DNA of 64,000 nt, from the NCBI GenBank assembly GCA_034521445.1, contig JAXHMM010000006.1, positions 310,001 to 374,000 on the forward strand. Direction: 5' to 3'. The notes under the pieces are model-generated. The model was not told the origin of the DNA. It did not search any database and was given only the letters and a program-made list of their open reading frames with translations. A program made the position numbers and the translations under genes. The stretch is from Balneolaceae bacterium (GTDB lineage Bacteria > Bacteroidota > Rhodothermia > Balneolales > Balneolaceae). How positions within the stretch are numbered: the first letter of the stretch is position 1; each line of letters begins with the position of its first letter. This document shows, piece by piece, positions 47,141 through 56,114 of the stretch.

Positions 47141-48823
47141 TCATTCGTCGAAGGAGTCCGGCAGGTCATTTTCGTAGAGTACCACGTCGCCTTCCCGGGC
47201 GAAGTCCTGCATCATCTCGTTGGCCTGGAAGAGTCCCCCGGCCCGCTTCACCTTTTCCATGTCGAAGCCGGTGGAACGGATGCCCTCATAGATAGGCTCG
47301 GTGCGCTTCTCCCCCACCAGAATCACCAGGTCCAGCCCCGCCCGCCCGATCTGCTCGCCGAACTCGCGGTTCTTCTCCTCCTGCAGCTCGCCCAGCTCGA
47401 TCATGCCGGGGGTAATGATCACCCGCCTACCTCCCTCGAAGGAGCCTAGGATCTCCAGGGCGTTGCGGGCGCCGGTGGGATTGGAGTTGAAGGCGTCGTC
47501 GATCACCGTGAGCCCGTTCTGCTTTTTCAGCTCCAGGCGGTGCTCCACCGGCTCGATGCGCCGGGCCGCCACGGCGATGGTCTTCAGCCGCAGGCCCATG
47601 TGCCGCGCCACGGCGGCAGCCAGCAACAGGTTCTGCACGTTGTGGGCGCCCAGCAGGCGCATGCTAATCTGCTCGCGCCCCTCGACGTCCTCCCCTTCCA
47701 CCAGTGTGAAGCTCGTGCCCTCCGGCCCGTAGGCTACCTCCCCCGCCCGCAGGTCGCCGCCCTCCATCCCCGCCGTAATCACGCGGATGTCATCGCGCTC
47801 CCCGCCCATGGCCCGCACTCGCTCGTCGTCGGCGTTCAGTACAGCGACCCCGCCGGCCGGCAACCGCCGCACCACGGTGGACTTGGTCCGTGCGATCGCC
47901 TCCTGCGAGCCGAAGGTCTCCAGGTGCGCAATCCCCACGTTGGTGACCACCGCAATGTCGGGCTCGGCGATGTCGCAAAGCTCGTCGATGTTGCCCTCGT
48001 AGCGCGCCCCCATCTCCAGGATCAGCACCTGGTCGTGGGCCTCCAGGCGGTTGTTGATCACCTTGCAGATGCCCATGGGGGTGTTGTAGCTGGCCGGGGT
48101 GGCGCAGACGCGGTAGCGCTCCCCAAGCAGGTCGCGCAGCATGAATTTGGTGGTGGTTTTCCCGTAGGAGCCCGTAATGGCCACCACCGTCAGCTCCGGC
48201 ATGGCAGCCAGTTTTTCGCGGGCCTGGCGGATGTAGCCCTGGTTGATGCGCTCCTCCACCGGCTGCATGATGCGCCCTGCGGCCCAGATCCAGAGGGGCG
48301 GCAGCGCGTCGGCCAGCACCCAGCCGAAGGCAAGTATGTAGATGTCGGCCATCTGAAGCGGCGGCGTCCGGAAACTGAGTCCCGTACCCGGGATGTAGCC
48401 GGCCATCGAGGCCATGGTGGCCGCAAAAGGCAGCAGCAGCGAAAGCAGGACGAAGGGAACCAGAAGGCGCTTGACCCTGTCGGTGAGCACCAGCGGTTTC
48501 TTGCGCTTCTCCTCGGCGTAGTAGTCGAAGCGCCCGAACCAGAAGATGCCGAAGACGCTCAGGATGATTACCGCCGCGCTGCCGGTGACGGTGTCCGACA
48601 GCAGCCAGAGCAGGATGAGAATGAGCAGGTTGTAGAGCACGTGCTCGGGAGTGATCACCCGCTCGTTCCAGTGCTCGAAGCACCACTGCCGGTATTCGTT
48701 GAACTTGTAGCCCTTCAGCTGGAAGATGTGGAGGAAAAAGCGGCTCCGGAGGAAGGTGTGGCGGGCCATTACCAGCAGGAAGGCCACCGTGAGCAGGTCA
48801 ATAAATGTGAGGTACCAGTTCAA
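47141..48823 (-). CDS. MurF-like Mur ligase with N-terminal membrane domain
   Basis: A 560-residue protein. Residues 1-180 contain about five hydrophobic helices separated by basic loops; the rest is a Mur-ligase ATPase domain with the P-loop ITGSYGKTTTKFML (216-229), EMGARYEGNIDELCDIAEPDIAVVTNVGIAHLE (central domain) and VIDDAFNSNPTGARNALEIL (MurF-type). MurF normally joins D-Ala-D-Ala to UDP-MurNAc-tripeptide and is soluble. A membrane-tethered form could act on a different cell-wall or polymer precursor. It stands alone, divergent from the nucleotidyltransferase gene at 48949. Confidence 0.8.
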   Translation of the reverse strand: MNWYLTFIDLLTVAFLLVMARHTFLRSRFFLHIFQLKGYKFNEYRQWCFEHWNERVITPEHVLYNLLILILLWLLSDTVTGSAAVIILSVFGIFWFGRFDYYAEEKRKKPLVLTDRVKRLLVPFVLLSLLLPFAATMASMAGYIPGTGLSFRTPPLQMADIYILAFGWVLADALPPLWIWAAGRIMQPVEERINQGYIRQAREKLAAMPELTVVAITGSYGKTTTKFMLRDLLGERYRVCATPASYNTPMGICKVINNRLEAHDQVLILEMGARYEGNIDELCDIAEPDIAVVTNVGIAHLETFGSQEAIARTKSTVVRRLPAGGVAVLNADDERVRAMGGERDDIRVITAGMEGGDLRAGEVAYGPEGTSFTLVEGEDVEGREQISMRLLGAHNVQNLLLAAAVARHMGLRLKTIAVAARRIEPVEHRLELKKQNGLTVIDDAFNSNPTGARNALEILGSFEGGRRVIITPGMIELGELQEEKNREFGEQIGRAGLDLVILVGEKRTEPIYEGIRSTGFDMEKVKRAGGLFQANEMMQDFAREGDVVLYENDLPDSFDE

Positions 48824-48948
48824 ACGCGGCTGCTTTTGGGGTGCGGGGAGGGGCGCCGTCCGGTCGCTAAAGTAGATTCATTCCGTTATATTAACGGGCT
48901 GCTCCGGCAGCGTCATACGGAACACTCATCTCAAAGGTCCACCAATAT

Positions 48949-49956
48949 ATGAAATTAATCATCCCGATGGCAGGCCGCGGGACCCGCGTCCGCCCCCACT
49001 CCCACACCGTACCCAAACCCCTGCTGCCGGTGGCCGGCAAGATGATCGTGGAGCGCATCGTGGAGACCTTCGTGCGCACGCTGGACCGGAAGATCACCGA
49101 GATCGTCTTTATCCTGGGACCTGATTTCGGGCGGGAGATCCGTGAGTCTCTGGAGGCCATGAGCGAGCGTCACGGGGCCGAGGCCCATTTTCGCATCCAG
49201 GAGGTGGCCGAAGGCACCGCCCACGCCGTCTACAGCGCGGAAGACCAGCTGGATGGGGAGTGCATCATTGTCTTCGCCGACACCCTTTTCGACACCGAGG
49301 GAACGGTCTCCCTGGAGGGCGCCGACAGCGTCATATGGCTGAAGCAGGTGGACGATCCCTCCCGCTTCGGCGTGGCCGTATATGAGGGCGACCGCATCAC
49401 CGATTTCGTGGAGAAGCCCGACGAGCCCATCTCCGACCAGGCCATCATCGGGGTGTACTACTTCCGCGACGCCTCCAGCCTGAAGGAGGAGATCGAATAT
49501 CTGCTGGACAACGACATACGGGGACACGGGGACGAATTCCAGCTCACCGACGCCTTGGACCGCATGCTCAAGAAAGGGGACGTCTTCAAACGGGCGTCCG
49601 TAGACGAGTGGCTCGACTGCGGCACCCTCGACGCTTGGCTGGAGACCTCCGGCGTGATCCTGGAGAAAGAGGGAAGGGAATACGACGAAGACGACTTTAC
49701 CGAAACTCGCATCATCCCGCCCGTCTATATAGGGGAGAACGTGGAGCTGGAGAACTGCATTATCGGCCCCCACGCCAGCATCGCCGACGGCTGCAAGCTG
49801 TACAAATGTACCATCAAGAACAGCTTGGTGCAGGAACACGCCGACTTGGAAAACTGCCGCCTGCAGGATTCAACGGTAGGGCGACACACTCGCCTGCACG
49901 GGGTAGACCAAGAGGTGCATGTGGGGGACCATTCTACGGTGGGGGTGGAGATCTAA
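48949..49956 (+). CDS. Sugar-phosphate nucleotidyltransferase
   Basis: A 335-residue enzyme activating a sugar 1-phosphate to an NDP-sugar. The N-terminal signature IIPMAGRGTRVRPHSHTVPKPLLPVAGK matches the RmlA/GalU-type superfamily; later VEKPDEPISDQAIIGVYYF is a substrate-loop region. The C-terminus has left-handed beta-helix hexapeptide-like repeats (GPHASIADGCKLYKCTIKNSLVQEHADLENC). Which sugar and nucleotide are used is unclear. It begins divergently from the MurF-like gene, so both may serve envelope polymer synthesis. Confidence 0.85.
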   Translation: MKLIIPMAGRGTRVRPHSHTVPKPLLPVAGKMIVERIVETFVRTLDRKITEIVFILGPDFGREIRESLEAMSERHGAEAHFRIQEVAEGTAHAVYSAEDQLDGECIIVFADTLFDTEGTVSLEGADSVIWLKQVDDPSRFGVAVYEGDRITDFVEKPDEPISDQAIIGVYYFRDASSLKEEIEYLLDNDIRGHGDEFQLTDALDRMLKKGDVFKRASVDEWLDCGTLDAWLETSGVILEKEGREYDEDDFTETRIIPPVYIGENVELENCIIGPHASIADGCKLYKCTIKNSLVQEHADLENCRLQDSTVGRHTRLHGVDQEVHVGDHSTVGVEI

Positions 49957-50101
49957 AGATCTTTCCGTTCTGATGTAATCTTCCTGTCTACTTTCATTTT
50001 TCCTGAACAGTTACACCTATTGAGTAGGGAGGAGGTCAAAAGCGACGACGTCGGGCATTCTCAGAGATACCCAAAACTATCAACACTATAAACCGGAGCA
50101 C

Positions 50102-50428
50102 ATGCAGAAAGAGATTTTACGTCAAATGGTCGAACAGAGCCGGAAGGACTGTTTAAGAATTTTAAAGGATATAAATGCCGATAACGCCGATTACCGCCTG
50201 ACAAAAGAAACCGCCTCCGTGGGGTTCATTTATAGATATATCGGCGAGGCGACAAATATGATGGCTCAGTTCTTTGGCTATGACACCGACGTAGAGGGAA
50301 CTACGATGGGGCAAATAGATACGGGAAAAGATTATGACCTTGAAAAAAGCCGGATGCTTTTTGAAAACGGATACAAGACGCTTGAAAAATTGGTGAAGGA
50401 AATCTCTCTCATCACTGCGGGCAAATAG
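50102..50428 (+). CDS. DinB-like protein, short
   Basis: A 108-residue helical protein. TKETASVGFIYRYIGEATNMMAQFFG and TTMGQIDTGKDYD match the N-terminal half of DinB/YfiT-type four-helix-bundle proteins, which normally have 150-180 residues and a conserved His triad. Here the second half is missing and no remnant is visible downstream in any frame, so it is either a minimal family member or a truncated gene. It is AT-richer than the backbone and starts the accessory region. Confidence 0.45.
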   Translation: MQKEILRQMVEQSRKDCLRILKDINADNADYRLTKETASVGFIYRYIGEATNMMAQFFGYDTDVEGTTMGQIDTGKDYDLEKSRMLFENGYKTLEKLVKEISLITAGK

Positions 50429-50510
50429 CATCGGCTATAGTGAAGGGGAAGGAGTTTTGAAAAATCCAGGACACGGATGGATTCATTCATTGATCTGAAC
50501 TCACATATAC

Positions 50511-51389
50511 ATGGCTCCAATCCGATTCAAACATGCCGGACACTGGCAAAATCTTAGCCATCTGGTTAAGCAGCTTCAGCTTATTGAGGCATTGAGTGTA
50601 AGCGATCGGGTTGAGGTTGCTTCACAAGGATTTGCCACTCCATTCCAGGTAATTCCATTGGCCTGTGTAATAAATGCCAAAAAATTGTCGCCATATGTGA
50701 AGAATGAACATTCTGATATTGCAGCGTACTTGAATACGATTCGATTTCCAACCGGAATAAGGGCTGAGGAAGCAACACCCGGAGCAAGCGGCAATTACCT
50801 CCCCATAGCCAGGATCTCCGATGCAAAAAGTCCCGGTTCACGGAGTGAAGAATCTTACAAGCATCTTGAGGATCAGTACAGAGAATTGATTCTGTCTTGT
50901 TTTCCAGCGATCAGGGAAAAATTAAGCAATGCCATTGCATTTTTTCTCTCGGAATTGATTGAAAATGCCAAAGATCATTCCGAAGCGAAAAATTTTTACA
51001 TTTTTGCACAATACTGGCCTGCACTCGGAGAATTTGAACTTTGTATGATGGACGACGGAATAGGTCTGAGGGGCTCCCTTTCCAAAAGGTATGAGCACGT
51101 TACTACCGACGAAATTGCCGTGCGGGAAGTTATTCAACGTCAACTATCTGCCAGAATTAGTGAGGTGGAGGCTTTACCGGGTACCGGCTTAGCGAATACC
51201 ATTCGGATAGTTACCAATAAAGAACTGGTAAGTACGTTTACTCTGTTATCCGGTAATTATGGATATAGCTGTTCGAATGATCAATGCCGATGGGTAAAAC
51301 CCGGAACCCTATCTCTTTCAGGAACATTGATTAACATTCGATTAAAAGAACCGAAGGAAAGGCTTAATATTTTCAGTTATATTCAATAA
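50511..51389 (+). CDS. GHKL ATPase (anti-sigma/histidine-kinase-like)
   Basis: A 292-residue soluble protein. The ATP-binding motifs are SELIENAKDHS (N-box, Asn152), MMDDGIGLRG (G1 box, Asp181-Gly183-Gly185) and LPGTGLANTI (G2). The preceding part (1-140) has no recognised domain. There is no transmembrane helix, no HAMP and no phospho-acceptor H-box, so it is not a typical sensor kinase but resembles a SpoIIAB/RsbW-like serine kinase or a stand-alone GHKL regulator. It precedes a STAS-like gene by 11 bases, strongly suggesting a two-component pair. AT-rich, unlike secA or murF. Confidence 0.75.
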   Translation: MAPIRFKHAGHWQNLSHLVKQLQLIEALSVSDRVEVASQGFATPFQVIPLACVINAKKLSPYVKNEHSDIAAYLNTIRFPTGIRAEEATPGASGNYLPIARISDAKSPGSRSEESYKHLEDQYRELILSCFPAIREKLSNAIAFFLSELIENAKDHSEAKNFYIFAQYWPALGEFELCMMDDGIGLRGSLSKRYEHVTTDEIAVREVIQRQLSARISEVEALPGTGLANTIRIVTNKELVSTFTLLSGNYGYSCSNDQCRWVKPGTLSLSGTLINIRLKEPKERLNIFSYIQ

Positions 51390-51400
51390 AGAATAATCCA

Positions 51401-51718
51401 ATGCTGTCCCTGAAAGAGACATATCGAACCACACATCTTACCACCCGGTCTCTGGCTAAAAAGGTGTTTGAAGATCTTATGCAGAGGAACGCCTCAGAAC
51501 AGGTGTTGGATTTTTCAGACATCGAATTTGTTTCCCGGTCGTTTATGGTGCAGCTTTACGCAATGTTGGCCAAGAAGCGTTCACAGGCACGGTTTATCAA
51601 CATGAATGACGAAGTTGAGCAGATGTATCAGCTTGCAGTCCGTGCCTATAATACACCCGCCATTCTTACTGATTCAATGTCAAATAGCAGTACACCCACT
51701 GTTTTGACGATCTCCTGA
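51401..51718 (+). CDS. STAS-like domain protein (DUF4325 type)
   Basis: A 105-residue protein following the GHKL ATPase by 11 bases. The central VLDFSDIEFVSRSFMVQLYAML is the conserved core of the STAS-like DUF4325 family, including the Ser-Phe stretch where STAS anti-anti-sigma proteins are phosphorylated. The pairing with a GHKL ATPase mirrors RsbW/RsbV or SpoIIAB/SpoIIAA switches but with unusual versions of both domains. The partner sigma factor or effector is unknown; no sigma gene is directly attached. Confidence 0.7.
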   Translation: MLSLKETYRTTHLTTRSLAKKVFEDLMQRNASEQVLDFSDIEFVSRSFMVQLYAMLAKKRSQARFINMNDEVEQMYQLAVRAYNTPAILTDSMSNSSTPTVLTIS

Positions 51719-51836
51719 CCAAGCAAATCAATAAGCAGGGGGCATTAACTTCTGGTTATTAATAAGCTTCGGGACTACGATGGAGCGGTCTTGCTCTGCC
51801 ATCCCGCACGTGAATCCCGGTACCGCCCGGCAGATT

Positions 51837-53111
51837 CTATCCCCTCTCCCGCACCGGTGTCATCTCAATGCGGAATTTTCGTACCATCTGGGTTGACAGG
51901 TTCAGGGGATTGGTGTCCAGGTAATAGAGTGCGCCATTCTTGATGATATAGTTATCGGAATCGTGGCCGGGAAAGGCATTCAGCAGTTTTCGTGGCCAAT
52001 CGAATGATCCCAGCAGGTTGCCCTCCTCGTCCAAAACCCGCCACTCCGTGGAGTCCATGCTGTCGGTGTATATGGATACCCAGAGCCGGTTTTGATCATC
52101 CACTACGATCTGATCCAAAAGCGGCCACCGATCCGGTACCTCCAAGACGTTAAAAGTGCGGGATATCGCTGACCATGTATCCAGGAGGGTGTCACGGTGT
52201 GCCCTTGTAAATGAGGTTGCTTCCCACGGGGCGTATACAGCCCGCGCATAGGTGCCGTCGGATCGGTACGTGCGGATAAGGAATTCGTCTGTATAGGCCC
52301 TGTATATATGTCCGGACCCGGAAATCACCATCAGGTGTCGATTAGCCAACGGAAAGGAACGTTTGTTGACCCTTGAGCCAGATCCGGTTCTGATGATTTC
52401 CGGATGCTCGTATTCCATGATCACATCGGACACCGGCTCTATGTTCTGGTCAAAGTGAACAAAGTATGATCTCAAATTCGTTATCGAGGGCGCTTCGTCA
52501 GCGGACAAACTAATACCGCCAATGCGAAACTGGACCAGATAGGTACCATCCTTCCTGTAATAGAAATCGAAGGGACGCCGGCCCGAGATCGTATCGATGT
52601 GATCCCAGTTGCGCATCTCCAGATTTGCCACGTCGGCCAGCTCATAGGTGTCCAGGTAGAATCGGCTGACCCTGAAGTTGGTGTCGTCATACACAAACAG
52701 GTATTCCTCATTCACCCCTATATTCAGACCGCCGCGTGTAGTCAGGAACTCACCCGGCCCGCGGCCAGCCCTGCCTATGGATTGCAGAAAACTCCCGTCG
52801 GGATTATACACGTGGATCCTGTCGTTGCTCATGTCCGCCAGGTAGACCCGGCCCCGGTCGTCCACCGCGAAATCGTTGATGTAGCCGAGGTGGACCACTT
52901 CGTCGTATTTGTCGCCGAAACTATGCTCCTCAACCAGCTCGATTTTGTACTGCGGCTCCGGATTCTCCGGCAGCACAGTCAAATTTTCCACGTCCTGCAG
53001 GTGCTCGGGGATATCCCCGTTCGATTCGGGGGAGTGGTTCTGGTCCGGTCCACCTGAGGAACAGGCAACAAACAGAAGCGAAACGGACAGTAGACCGGTA
53101 AGCAGGCGCAT
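51837..53111 (-). CDS. 6-bladed beta-propeller lipoprotein
   Basis: A 424-residue lipoprotein: MRLLTGLLSVSLLFVACSSG has a lipobox ending at Cys18. The mature part contains NHL/6-bladed-propeller style blades, e.g. VHLGYINDFAVDDRGRVYLAD and IHVYNPDGSFLQSIGRAGRGPGEF, which are typical of Bacteroidota surface or periplasmic proteins. Function is unknown; such proteins bind peptides or sugars. ATG 53111 is chosen over an upstream in-frame start at 53177 because of the lipobox. Confidence 0.8.
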   Translation of the reverse strand: MRLLTGLLSVSLLFVACSSGGPDQNHSPESNGDIPEHLQDVENLTVLPENPEPQYKIELVEEHSFGDKYDEVVHLGYINDFAVDDRGRVYLADMSNDRIHVYNPDGSFLQSIGRAGRGPGEFLTTRGGLNIGVNEEYLFVYDDTNFRVSRFYLDTYELADVANLEMRNWDHIDTISGRRPFDFYYRKDGTYLVQFRIGGISLSADEAPSITNLRSYFVHFDQNIEPVSDVIMEYEHPEIIRTGSGSRVNKRSFPLANRHLMVISGSGHIYRAYTDEFLIRTYRSDGTYARAVYAPWEATSFTRAHRDTLLDTWSAISRTFNVLEVPDRWPLLDQIVVDDQNRLWVSIYTDSMDSTEWRVLDEEGNLLGSFDWPRKLLNAFPGHDSDNYIIKNGALYYLDTNPLNLSTQMVRKFRIEMTPVRERG

Positions 53112-53452
53112 GGGCCTGGGATAGGGTTTTGGCTCTTTGTAATACCAACTTAGTAATATTGAGGCCAAATTCAACAAAGTCCCGCGGGGTGTCCCCTCAA
53201 GTAGTTTTCCAGTGGGTCAGGCCGCATCTGGAATTGGAACACGTTGCTTGTGGATTGTCATGCCTTCCCCTAATCTTGCTGTTCGCAAATTATCTGCTAA
53301 ATTAAGATCAAAATTACCACGCCGGTTATTTGCCAGGTCGGTACAGCCCATCTCCAAGAATTGTAAAATCAATCAAAAAAGGAGAAAAACTGTAATTCTG
53401 ATCTTTAGAAAGCAACTAATGCTATAGCACATGATGCAAATACCTGGCTGCT
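53112..53452. other. Intergenic region, no gene assigned
   Basis: This stretch separates the minus-strand lipoprotein from the plus-strand sigma factor and must hold promoters for both. A 71-residue frame (53212-53427) has no recognisable protein-like sequence and no initiation signal, and was not called. A weak minus-strand coding-like patch (53230-53360) is not identifiable. Confidence 0.4.
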
Positions 53453-53950
53453 TTGAATAGAAAAGAATTCGAACAGGAATTTATCGACAAGGTCATGGAC
53501 GCGCAGGGAATCGTCCATAAAGTGTGTGGTATGTACTGTGACGACGAGGAGGACCGGAAAGACCTGTTCCAGGATATTCTTATAAACTTGTGGAAGTCCT
53601 ATCCTTCGTTTCGCGGTGATTCCAAATTTTCGACCTGGATGTATCGCGTGAGTTTGAATGTGGCGATACAGCGACTCCGAAAATCAAATAAAGAGAAGGA
53701 GGATGCCACTCAACCCATAGATCTTGATGCGATGGCGTCCCCTCCTGAGGAAAATTTGCCGGAAAAGGAATTACAAATGATGCATACAGCCATCGAGCAA
53801 TTAAGTGATGTGGAAAAAGCAATCGTGATGTTATACCTGGATGAAAAAGGAAATGAAGAAATTGCGGAAGTCATGGGAATCAGCCAGAATTATGTGCGGG
53901 TTAAGATGACGCGCATCCGTGAGAAACTTAAAAAAATGGTGGAGGCTTGA
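53453..53950 (+). CDS. ECF-type RNA polymerase sigma factor
   Basis: A 165-residue sigma-70 family factor with region 2 (EEDRKDLFQDILINLWKSYPSFRGDSKFSTWMYRVSLNVA) and region 4 (LSDVEKAIVMLYLDEKGNEEIAEVMGISQNYVRVKMTRIREKL). The start is TTG 53453, the only sensible in-frame one. No anti-sigma domain is encoded in it; the next gene, whose ATG is three bases past its stop, encodes a membrane protein that probably regulates it. Its stress signal is unknown. Confidence 0.88.
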   Translation: MNRKEFEQEFIDKVMDAQGIVHKVCGMYCDDEEDRKDLFQDILINLWKSYPSFRGDSKFSTWMYRVSLNVAIQRLRKSNKEKEDATQPIDLDAMASPPEENLPEKELQMMHTAIEQLSDVEKAIVMLYLDEKGNEEIAEVMGISQNYVRVKMTRIREKLKKMVEA

Positions 53951-53952
53951 TC

Positions 53953-54618
53953 ATGGAACTCGAGCAACTGAAAGCCGCCTGGGAAAAAACGATCGAGCAT
54001 GATGTTGAAGGCTACTTTGTAAGTAAGGAAGAAGTTCAGCGACTGATCGGTAAACGCTCGAACACTACGATTTCCCAGATAAAACGAAAAATTAAAACCA
54101 AAGTTTTTATAGCGGGAAGCATTGGGTTGCTGCTGCTGGCATTTACTGCGTATGTGTTTATAGCTGAAGAACCGGTATTTGACTGGTTGGAGTTCTTTTC
54201 CAGCCGGGAATCAAATTTAGAGATTGGAATTTTCTACCTGGTTTTTGGGCTGGTGATTTGCTTCATATCGGCATTTAATGCGTTCAGCTATCGCAATATT
54301 TTAAAGATTGAAGAACGGGAAAGTGATTTAAAATCATCCATCAAGAATATTTTGGCGATACTGAATAATGCGATAAGAGTTAAAGTATACTCCGATACCC
54401 TCGTTGTGCCCGCTACCTTTTTGGTACTTGTAATTATTGATTTAATTCGTGGCATCGGGATTTTCCCGGATGCAACCATCCTATTGTTATTTGTTTTGGG
54501 TGCGGTTGTGTTTGCATTGTTTTCCTATTTCATGGCCAAATATAGCCAGAACAGGAGATACGGCAGTCAAATTCGTGCCTTGGAAGAGTGCTTGGAAGAG
54601 CTTGAAGAAGAGAGATAG
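53953..54618 (+). CDS. Membrane protein, putative anti-sigma partner
   Basis: A 221-residue protein: a helical soluble N-terminus (MELEQLKAAWEKTIEHDVEGYF... up to about residue 50), then four hydrophobic helices (about 53-71, 90-110, 151-169 and 174-194) and a charged C-terminal coil (LEECLEELEEER). The position two bases after the sigma gene's stop, in the same direction, and the membrane topology are what one expects of an anti-sigma regulator, though no zinc (HxxxCxxC) motif of the ZAS family is present. I do not recognise the family. Confidence 0.6.
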   Translation: MELEQLKAAWEKTIEHDVEGYFVSKEEVQRLIGKRSNTTISQIKRKIKTKVFIAGSIGLLLLAFTAYVFIAEEPVFDWLEFFSSRESNLEIGIFYLVFGLVICFISAFNAFSYRNILKIEERESDLKSSIKNILAILNNAIRVKVYSDTLVVPATFLVLVIIDLIRGIGIFPDATILLLFVLGAVVFALFSYFMAKYSQNRRYGSQIRALEECLEELEEER

Positions 54619-54717
54619 CTCAGCAAAAAGTTACCGCACACGTGTAATTCTGATAATCCTTTCTGCAACTAACCCTCCGAAACCAAAAATCTATTCTTAA
54701 CCAATACCTCAGAAAAA

Positions 54718-56088
54718 ATGAGTCTATTACAAAAGTTTATACCAAAAACCTTGGTTCAAATAGTGGGCAGCCTGCTTATTTTGGTAAGCGGTATACTTGT
54801 GGCAGCAAGAATTTTTGGTGCAGCTCCAGACTTTGAACTGATAGAAAACAACTGGTACTGGTCACCTTTCAATTACTGGTCGTCTTACTTTTTCCTGATA
54901 GGTGCCTTTCTATATTGTTCGCCAAAAATTATCAAGAAACTAAGAAAGCAAAAACAGAATTCAGCTGCTCCATTAATTTTTTTATGTGCCTTTTTTTTAA
55001 TCGCACCTACTGTTTCCGCCCAGAATTATTCAAAGCAGGTAGATGCCCTAGCTGAAAGTTTCAAATCCAAAAGTATCGATTCGGTCAAATCATATCTGAG
55101 TGCGGATCTTCAGTTTGGACCAATACCTGCCGTAAACTCAACGGCCATTCTAACCAACATGGTCACTAACTTTCCTCTCTTAAACTCCCTGGAGATTGTT
55201 GAATCAAAAAATGGGGAAGCCATCGTGAAGTTCAATTTTGTGCAGCTTGGCGAAAATGAATCTTCCATTTTGTTTGATGAGGAAGGTAAAATCACAAAGA
55301 TCGAATACCTTGAAGAGTTTGTACTGCAGGAAATTCGTGCTCAGCAACGATTGCAAAATAGTGTACAGCAACCGGCACCTGGTGAGTTAGGAGCACAATA
55401 TCCTCCCGAAAAAATACAATTTGATGCAGGCGACGGACTTACGATTACCGGCAATCTGTATGAAGTTGACCCGTCTGCTCCAATAATTTTACTCTGCCAT
55501 TCGGGTGGCAGCAACAAATATGAATATGCGGATATCGCACCCAAACTTAATGCGAAAGGATTCAACGCACTTGTTATCGATCAGCGATCGGGAGGTATGG
55601 TATACGGAAAAGAAAACGAGACCTTCCTACGTGCAGAAAAAGAAGGGTTTGGTACAGAGTTCGTGGATGCCCAACAGGATATAGAAGCAGCCATCGATTA
55701 TTTAGTAAATGAATATGGTAGGAAAGTTACCCTCTGGGGTAGCTCCTACTCCGCAGCATTATCGTTGTATGTCGTTCAGCAAAATGAAAACCTGAACGGA
55801 TTGATTTTGTTCAGTCCCGGTGATTATCTGGCGGATGTGAAAGGTAGCTTAAAAGGCGAACTCACATCTATCGGTGTTCCTTTTCTGATAACTTCTACAC
55901 AGGACGAAGCGAAAGGCATTACAGATGTGTTGCTATACGGAGCTACACTAACCGAATCTCAAATTCAATATGTTCCTTCGTTTGAGGGATTCCACGGAGT
56001 GCGGGCTCTCTGGGAGGGGCAAGTGGGAAGCGAAGAATATTGGGAGGAAGTATGGAGAACGCTTTCAATTATTTATCCTGATAAATAA
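54718..56088 (+). CDS. Membrane-anchored alpha/beta hydrolase
   Basis: A 456-residue protein with an unusual layout. Residues 10-30 and about 55-70 are membrane helices, and a third hydrophobic segment (about 82-101, ending SAQN) looks like an internal signal sequence. An NTF2-like region follows (DALAESFKSKSIDSVKSYLS through EEGKITKIEYLEEFV). From about 235 an alpha/beta hydrolase domain has ILLCHSGGSNKYEYADIAPKL (oxyanion region), nucleophile Ser in LWGSSYSAAL and a C-terminal His in FEGFHGVRALW. The substrate is unknown. Gene order behind the sigma/membrane pair suggests it could be one of their targets. Confidence 0.7.
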   Translation: MSLLQKFIPKTLVQIVGSLLILVSGILVAARIFGAAPDFELIENNWYWSPFNYWSSYFFLIGAFLYCSPKIIKKLRKQKQNSAAPLIFLCAFFLIAPTVSAQNYSKQVDALAESFKSKSIDSVKSYLSADLQFGPIPAVNSTAILTNMVTNFPLLNSLEIVESKNGEAIVKFNFVQLGENESSILFDEEGKITKIEYLEEFVLQEIRAQQRLQNSVQQPAPGELGAQYPPEKIQFDAGDGLTITGNLYEVDPSAPIILLCHSGGSNKYEYADIAPKLNAKGFNALVIDQRSGGMVYGKENETFLRAEKEGFGTEFVDAQQDIEAAIDYLVNEYGRKVTLWGSSYSAALSLYVVQQNENLNGLILFSPGDYLADVKGSLKGELTSIGVPFLITSTQDEAKGITDVLLYGATLTESQIQYVPSFEGFHGVRALWEGQVGSEEYWEEVWRTLSIIYPDK

Positions 56089-56114
56089 CCGCTCCGACAA
56101 CTAAGATTTCTATC

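Noticed and set aside
53212-53427. 71-residue plus-strand frame before the sigma factor
   Set aside because: Arg/Lys-rich translation without recognisable domain or start signal; more likely non-coding.
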